Assembly: GCF_001675045.1 (NCBI RefSeq)
Contig: NZ_LYPA01000024.1
Coordinates: 20,692 to 84,691 of the forward strand
Length of the DNA stretch: 64,000 nucleotides
Direction: 5' to 3'
Source: Paenibacillus oryzae
GTDB lineage: Bacteria; Bacillota; Bacilli; Paenibacillales; Paenibacillaceae
Below the pieces are notes generated by a model that searched no databases, was not told the origin of the DNA, and was given only the letters and a program-made list of their open reading frames with translations. How positions within the stretch are numbered: position 1 is the first letter of the stretch; every line of letters starts with the position of its first letter. The position numbers and the translations under genes were made by a program. This document shows, piece by piece, positions 59,964 through 64,000 of the stretch.

Positions 59964-61718
59964 TTATTGATAGGTCCCGGTATATTTCGGCGAAACCAGC
60001 TTGACGCCAGTTGCGTTTTTGAACTCTTGAACGCGGGCGTTTTTGGCAAGCTCGATATCCTTAAGTCCCAGCTTGTCCAGCGTGGCAAGCGCTTCTTTGT
60101 ATACCGTTTCAAATTCGGCTTCGTTTTTGGCAAAAAGCATTTTTGGAACGATTTGCGCCCAATATACAGTAATTTTAGATTCAGCGTTGGCTTCCTTGGA
60201 GCCTGGCGCGTAAGCGTCGAACAGGTTGCCGGAATCCAAAACATCGTTGCTGAACATATATTTTGCGGAGCCGTAGAACAGCTTGTCCTGATATTCCGTC
60301 TGCTCATTCATTTCGGCTTCCTTCACGTTTTTCAGCCATACCTCGTTAACCAGCCACCAGATGGAGTCGAAGCCCCATTTTTTGGAGGCGGCATTCCAGT
60401 CAGTGTTGATTGCTTCTTCAATTTCAGCATTCAGCTTGAATTTGCCGTCAGCGGTAACGGTAAAGGTTTCGCCTTCCTTGCCAAAGCTATTGACGGTTTG
60501 ACCATGCTCGCTGTACAGATACTCAAGGAAACTGATCGCGCGGTCCTGCAGCTTGGACTTTTTGTTAATAAACGTTAATGTCCAGCCTTTGTTAAGCGAT
60601 CTGCCGTATTGAGGCAATGTGCCTTCGCTGGAGTGAATGGCATCAACCGTTACATATTTTGCATCTTTATCAGCCAGGTAAAGCTGGCCTACAGGGTCTT
60701 TATAGTCGGCATAGCTGCCAATCTTCATGAAGATAGCGCCTTGCGTCATTTTTTCGGCAATCTGGTTGCGGTCGCTTGTGAAGTTTTCCAGCGACAGCAG
60801 GCCTTCCGAATACAGGCGGTTGACGAATTTCAGCACATGCTTGTATTCGCTTGTACGGCGAACATCTACATAGGAGCCGTCCTCGGCTTCGCTGACAGCG
60901 CCAAAGGAGCCGCTAAGCACGCCCAGAGAGTCGTTGATGTATTTGTCCTTGTCGTCGAGATAAATAGGCAGAACGTCCAGCCCGTTATATTTTACGCCTG
61001 CTTCCTTCACCTTTTTCAACGCCTGAATTAAGGAATCCTCCTGCTGCAGATCCTCCATCGTAATGCCTAGATCATCCATGATATCCTTGCGGACCATGAT
61101 TTGACCATTGGAGCGTTCGTTATAGAACGTTTTTACACCGGGATATTGCTCAAGCATTTCCGGAGAAACATAATAGTTTGGAATCGCGTAAAAATTGCCG
61201 TCGGCTTGTGTATACCAGTCGACCATCGTTTGTGGCAGAATGGTTGTCAGGTACGGATCGTATTGTTCCATTAATTCATTCAGCGGAGCTACCATGCCGC
61301 TGCTCATAAGCGTCTGGATCAGCGAAGTGCTGTTCCAGCGGTCCAGCGTAATGACATCGGGCAAATTGCCGGTTGCCATCATGACGTTGAATTCTGAGTT
61401 TACATCATTACCGGCTAATACAAAATCAACGCTGATGCCCGTTTCTTCCGTAATAAGCTTGTCCACATAGTTGTTTTGAGCATCCCACTTCTTGGAGTAG
61501 CCCGGTACGCCTACATACCAGGACAAGGTGGCCGGAGATGTGTTGGACTTCCAGCCTGGCTCGGACGCGGCTGCCGTCTCTGAGCCTGCTTCGCTGTTTG
61601 CGGTAGCTGCGGGACTAGGACTTGCTGCATTATTGCCGTTGCCCGCTTTGGAGCAGCCGGCCAATATGACGGACAGTATAAGCATGATGGACAATAAGGC
61701 TGTTGCTGTTTTCTTCAT
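59964..61718 (-). CDS. ABC sugar transporter solute-binding lipoprotein 2
   Basis: A 584-residue LipO/YtcQ-type binding protein. The lipobox is LAGC (Cys at residue 22), followed by an Asn/Ala/Ser-rich linker and the binding lobes starting PATLSWYVGVPGYSKKW. The hinge segment NGQIMVRKDIMDDLGITMEDLQ is the family hallmark. It is the third gene of a leftward operon after two permeases (58 bases after the LplC-type gene). It differs in length and sequence from the 28582 lipoprotein, so the two operons probably take different sugars. No ATPase gene is present. The ATG follows GGGGGG. Confidence 0.9.
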   Translation of the reverse strand: MKKTATALLSIMLILSVILAGCSKAGNGNNAASPSPAATANSEAGSETAAASEPGWKSNTSPATLSWYVGVPGYSKKWDAQNNYVDKLITEETGISVDFVLAGNDVNSEFNVMMATGNLPDVITLDRWNSTSLIQTLMSSGMVAPLNELMEQYDPYLTTILPQTMVDWYTQADGNFYAIPNYYVSPEMLEQYPGVKTFYNERSNGQIMVRKDIMDDLGITMEDLQQEDSLIQALKKVKEAGVKYNGLDVLPIYLDDKDKYINDSLGVLSGSFGAVSEAEDGSYVDVRRTSEYKHVLKFVNRLYSEGLLSLENFTSDRNQIAEKMTQGAIFMKIGSYADYKDPVGQLYLADKDAKYVTVDAIHSSEGTLPQYGRSLNKGWTLTFINKKSKLQDRAISFLEYLYSEHGQTVNSFGKEGETFTVTADGKFKLNAEIEEAINTDWNAASKKWGFDSIWWLVNEVWLKNVKEAEMNEQTEYQDKLFYGSAKYMFSNDVLDSGNLFDAYAPGSKEANAESKITVYWAQIVPKMLFAKNEAEFETVYKEALATLDKLGLKDIELAKNARVQEFKNATGVKLVSPKYTGTYQ

Positions 61719-61775
61719 TGTGTTCCCCCCAGGTTAATATATCGTAAGCTTTATGTCATCCAACCTCAAGCGCCG

Positions 61776-62666
61776 TTATCCTTTGACAGAGCCAATCAGC
61801 ATGCCCTTGATAAAAAATTTCTGTACAAAAGGATAAATGAGCACGATCGGGAGAGATGCGGCGACCATGGCGGCCAATTGCAGAGTAGTTGTCGTCACTG
61901 TATTTTGCGAAGCGGCGACGGTTCCCGACATATTGGCCAGCAGTAAAGCAGCTTCTGTGCTTTGAATCAGCTTCAGAATATAAAGCTGGACCGTTTGCAG
62001 ATGATCGCCAAACGTATAAATCATGGCGTCATAATAAGCGTTCCAGTGGCCAACGGCTGTAAACAGCGAAACGGCAGCGATAACGGGTTTGGACAGAGGC
62101 AGAATAAACCGGAAAAAGATGGTGTATTCTCCCGCGCCGTCTATTTTGGCAGATTCGATCAGCGCATCCGGCAGCTCTGCAAAGTAGGAGCGGAACAAAA
62201 TAACGTTCCAGAAGCTGAACAACGCCGGAATAATAAAGACCAAAAAGTGATTGTACAGTCCAAGCGAGTTAATCAGGATAAAGAACGGAATCAATCCGCC
62301 GCTGAGGTACATGCTGGAAAGCCCCAATATGGAATAGATGCCTCTATATTTCAGGTTTCTGCGAGAAAAGGCGTAAGCAAACATGGACGTAAAAATAATA
62401 TGGGTAAACGTACCGATAACCGTCCGGGCTAGCGTAATCCCAAATGCCTTGATCAAGGCGCTGTCGCTGAACAAAGCCCCATAGTTGTCCAGGGTGAACT
62501 TTCGGGTGAGCAAATATACGCCGCCTCTGGCGTAATCGGAGCCTTCATTAAAGGAGCCGATTACGGAATACCAGAAGGGATAAAGGGTAAACACAATCAG
62601 TACGATCATGATCAGCACATTGCATACATTAAACAGCCGTTCGCCAAGCGAGCGATCTTTTACCAC
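61776..62666 (-). CDS. ABC sugar transporter permease, LplC type 2
   Basis: A 296-residue MalG-like permease with six helices. The EAA loop reads ALIESAKIDGAGEYTIFFRFILPLS and the C-terminus VQKFFIKGMLIGSVKG; SGGLIPFFILINSLGLYN is the middle loop, all as in the LplC/YtcP group. AGGAGGTCATCCCGTGG precedes the ATG, 11 bases after the LplB-type gene stop, which shows tight coupling. It pairs with the next-upstream permease. Confidence 0.93.
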   Translation of the reverse strand: MVKDRSLGERLFNVCNVLIMIVLIVFTLYPFWYSVIGSFNEGSDYARGGVYLLTRKFTLDNYGALFSDSALIKAFGITLARTVIGTFTHIIFTSMFAYAFSRRNLKYRGIYSILGLSSMYLSGGLIPFFILINSLGLYNHFLVFIIPALFSFWNVILFRSYFAELPDALIESAKIDGAGEYTIFFRFILPLSKPVIAAVSLFTAVGHWNAYYDAMIYTFGDHLQTVQLYILKLIQSTEAALLLANMSGTVAASQNTVTTTTLQLAAMVAASLPIVLIYPFVQKFFIKGMLIGSVKG

Positions 62667-62677
62667 GGGATGACCTC

Positions 62678-63640
62678 CTAGAAAATGCCTTTGCCGGTTA
62701 TTTTTTTAGCAGAGAAGTTGGCGAGATACAGCAGAATGACCGCAATGACCGTTTTCATCAAGCCGACGGCAGTGGCGTATTCCATCCGGAACTCCCGGAG
62801 TCCCACCTTGTAGACGTAAGTATCAATAACCTCGCTGGCGTCAATGTTCAGAGGATTTTGAAGCACAAAGAACTGATCGAAACCGCTGTTCAAAATATTG
62901 CTGACCGCAAAAACGAGCAAAATAACAATCGTGCCGGTAATCGATGGAAGCGTAATGTGCCAGATGCGCTGGAACCGGGTGGCCCCGTCCATATAGGCGG
63001 CCTCATACATTTCCTGGTCGATCCCCGCGATAGCGGCCAAATACAGGATCGCTCCCCAGCCAAGCTCCTTTACGAGATTGGTCAGCACAATCAGCAGCCA
63101 GAAATAATCCTTTTCGCCAAGGAAGTGAATCGGCTCGGAAATGACGCCAAGCTGCATCAGCACGTAGTTGACGACGCCGCTGCTTGGAGACAGGATGTTA
63201 ATAATCAATCCGCCGAAGATGCTCCAGGAAATAAAATGGGGCAAATACGTCACCGTTTGCGTCAGCTTTTTGAAGCGCTGGGAAGTCAGCTCGTTCAGCA
63301 TGAGCGCAAACAGGATTGTAATGGGGAAGGTAATAATCAGCCCCAGCAAATTAATGCCCAGCGTATTGCGCAGCATGTTCCAGAAATTGATGTCGGTGAC
63401 GAACTCGCGGAAGTTGGCAAGGCCAACCCAGTCTGCGGAGAAAATGCCCCCGATGCCCGTTACAATGCTGTAATCCTTAAAAGCGATTAATACGCCGTAA
63501 AGCGGAATAAATGTAAACACAAGAATAAAGATAACGCCGGGAAGGATCATGGACTGAAGCGAAAGCTGATCTCTATTGCGGGATGGCTTGCTTTTGCCTG
63601 TCGTTTTCCCGGCCGGAAGCGCTGCGTCTGAATCTGTCAT
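62678..63640 (-). CDS. ABC sugar transporter permease, LplB type 2
   Basis: A 320-residue permease, six helices, first gene of the leftward operon. ILVFTFIPLYGVLIAFKDYSIVTGIGGIFSADWVGLANF opens with the family pattern (key PLYGVLIAFKDYS), and the EAA loop reads EMYEAAYMDGATRFQRIWHITLPS. AGAGGTTGCCAG precedes the ATG. About 40 bases upstream lies a cre-like site. No regulator gene for this operon is in the window; one may lie to the right. Confidence 0.92.
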   Translation of the reverse strand: MTDSDAALPAGKTTGKSKPSRNRDQLSLQSMILPGVIFILVFTFIPLYGVLIAFKDYSIVTGIGGIFSADWVGLANFREFVTDINFWNMLRNTLGINLLGLIITFPITILFALMLNELTSQRFKKLTQTVTYLPHFISWSIFGGLIINILSPSSGVVNYVLMQLGVISEPIHFLGEKDYFWLLIVLTNLVKELGWGAILYLAAIAGIDQEMYEAAYMDGATRFQRIWHITLPSITGTIVILLVFAVSNILNSGFDQFFVLQNPLNIDASEVIDTYVYKVGLREFRMEYATAVGLMKTVIAVILLYLANFSAKKITGKGIF

Positions 63641-63678
63641 CTGGCAACCTCTTTTCTCTTAAGCTAGTCTTGTTCAAT

Positions 63679-63692
63679 TGTAAGCGGTTCAA
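63679..63692 (+). promoter_or_regulatory. Candidate CcpA (cre) site before the second sugar operon
   Basis: TGTAAGCGGTTCAA agrees with TGWAANCGNTNWCA at 12 of 14 positions and lies about 40 bases upstream of the minus-strand start codon, in the likely promoter. Confidence 0.4.
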
Positions 63693-63797
63693 GAAAACGA
63701 TAACAGGATTGCAGTTTATGAAAAGGTATCATTATTCATCCTGCTCCTCATGCGTGTCTGTGCTTCTGCCCGTGTCTGTCTCTCTGCCGCATATTTA

Positions 63798-63925
63798 CGG
63801 ACATCCATGACCTTTAGAGCTGATTTTTTGACGGGAAGCCTATTTTAACGGACATTACTGGCCGTCACAGCTTGAATTTGCGCCTACAACGTAACTTTTG
63901 AGCGTCTAAAGGACACATGTGACTA
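63798..63925. repeat. Phased palindrome array, locus 3 (three units)
   Basis: GGNC-N6-GNCC units are centred near 63805, 63856 and 63917 (spacings 51 and 61): ACGGACATCCATGACC, ACGGACATTACTGGCCG and AAGGACACATGTGACT. Right flanks show TTTAGAG and GTCACAG. The array may continue beyond the window. Confidence 0.8.
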
Positions 63926-64000
63926 CGCTTGACCCATAACGCTTCCTTAAATTTACAGTAAAAAGCGATAGCTGCTCAAGACGTTTTGGAACACTTGGAG

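Larger units (their letters stand above)
63641..64000. other. Upstream region of the second sugar operon, to the window edge
   Basis: No gene is supported in these 360 bases. They hold the operon's promoter region with a cre-like site (63679-63692) and the third palindrome array (63798-63925). Confidence 0.5.

Overview
The window looks like the chromosome of a Gram-positive, low-to-mid GC Bacillales bacterium, most probably Paenibacillus or a close relative. The evidence is the gene order (rapZ-yvcK-whiA-HPr paralogue; cggR-gapA-pgk-tpiA-gpmI-eno; secG-rnr-smpB-ssrA), strong AGGAGG ribosome-binding sites with GTG and TTG starts, a perfect CtsR box before clpP, three-copy SLH surface anchors, Lpl/Ytc-type sugar ABC transporters and a secreted family-6 cellulase.

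Layout. 1-3.1 kb: end of the rapZ operon with yvcK, whiA and an HPr-family protein. 3.1-5.7 kb, minus strand: an FNT channel plus L-lactate dehydrogenase pair, and clpP under CtsR. 5.9-7.6 kb: two phosphatase-type genes. 7.6-9.3 kb: intergenic repeats, one unknown gene and tRNA-Arg(CCG). 9.2-16.6 kb: the CggR-controlled lower glycolysis cluster. 16.7-19 kb: a TIM-barrel isomerase and an isolated murC. 19.1-25.2 kb: the protein export/RNA quality block secG, rnr, csp, smpB, ssrA. 25.2-26.1 kb: an AbrB-like/Doc toxin-antitoxin pair held between the real tmRNA 3' end and a decayed second copy of it, which reads as the remnant of an element integrated at ssrA. 26.2-28.2 kb: an ECF sigma/anti-sigma pair. 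28.6-37.2 kb: a seven-gene sugar operon (lipoprotein, two permeases, two esterases, MFS exporter, membrane AraC regulator), followed by a GH6-Fn3-Fn3-CBM3 cellulase with a 370-nt leader. 41-50 kb: a kinase-like phosphotransferase, a 1263-residue SLH-anchored metallophosphoesterase, an MDR oxidoreductase with divergent LysR regulator, an RCC1-repeat secreted protein, and a second csp with ydjO. 50.3-59.9 kb: a YczE-type membrane protein, a second ECF sigma/anti-sigma pair, a MetE-like enzyme, a SEC-C/TPR protein, an alpha/beta-hydrolase remnant, an SLH/Ig-like protein, GNAT, DUF3995-like and CDP-alcohol phosphatidyltransferase genes. 59.9-63.7 kb, minus strand: a second Lpl-type ABC transporter operon.

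How the parts fit. The first 25 kb is conserved housekeeping: carbon flux (CggR, candidate cre, YvcK, HPr paralogue, lactate exit) and protein/RNA quality control (ClpP, RNase R, SmpB/tmRNA, Csp). The last 38 kb is mostly accessory: polysaccharide capture, cell-surface proteins and environmental sensing. The most unusual signals lie between genes: (1) a family of phased imperfect palindromes (GGNC-N6-GNCC, about 14 copies at four loci); (2) homologous hairpin-plus-U-run leaders before both csp genes; (3) a STAB-SD-like site with an ATG-TAG minimal ORF at the predicted 5' end of the cellulase mRNA; (4) the ssrA-scar toxin-antitoxin island; (5) a two-copy hairpin element whose core is inverted relative to its flank. 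No database searches were run; every family call is by reading motifs.
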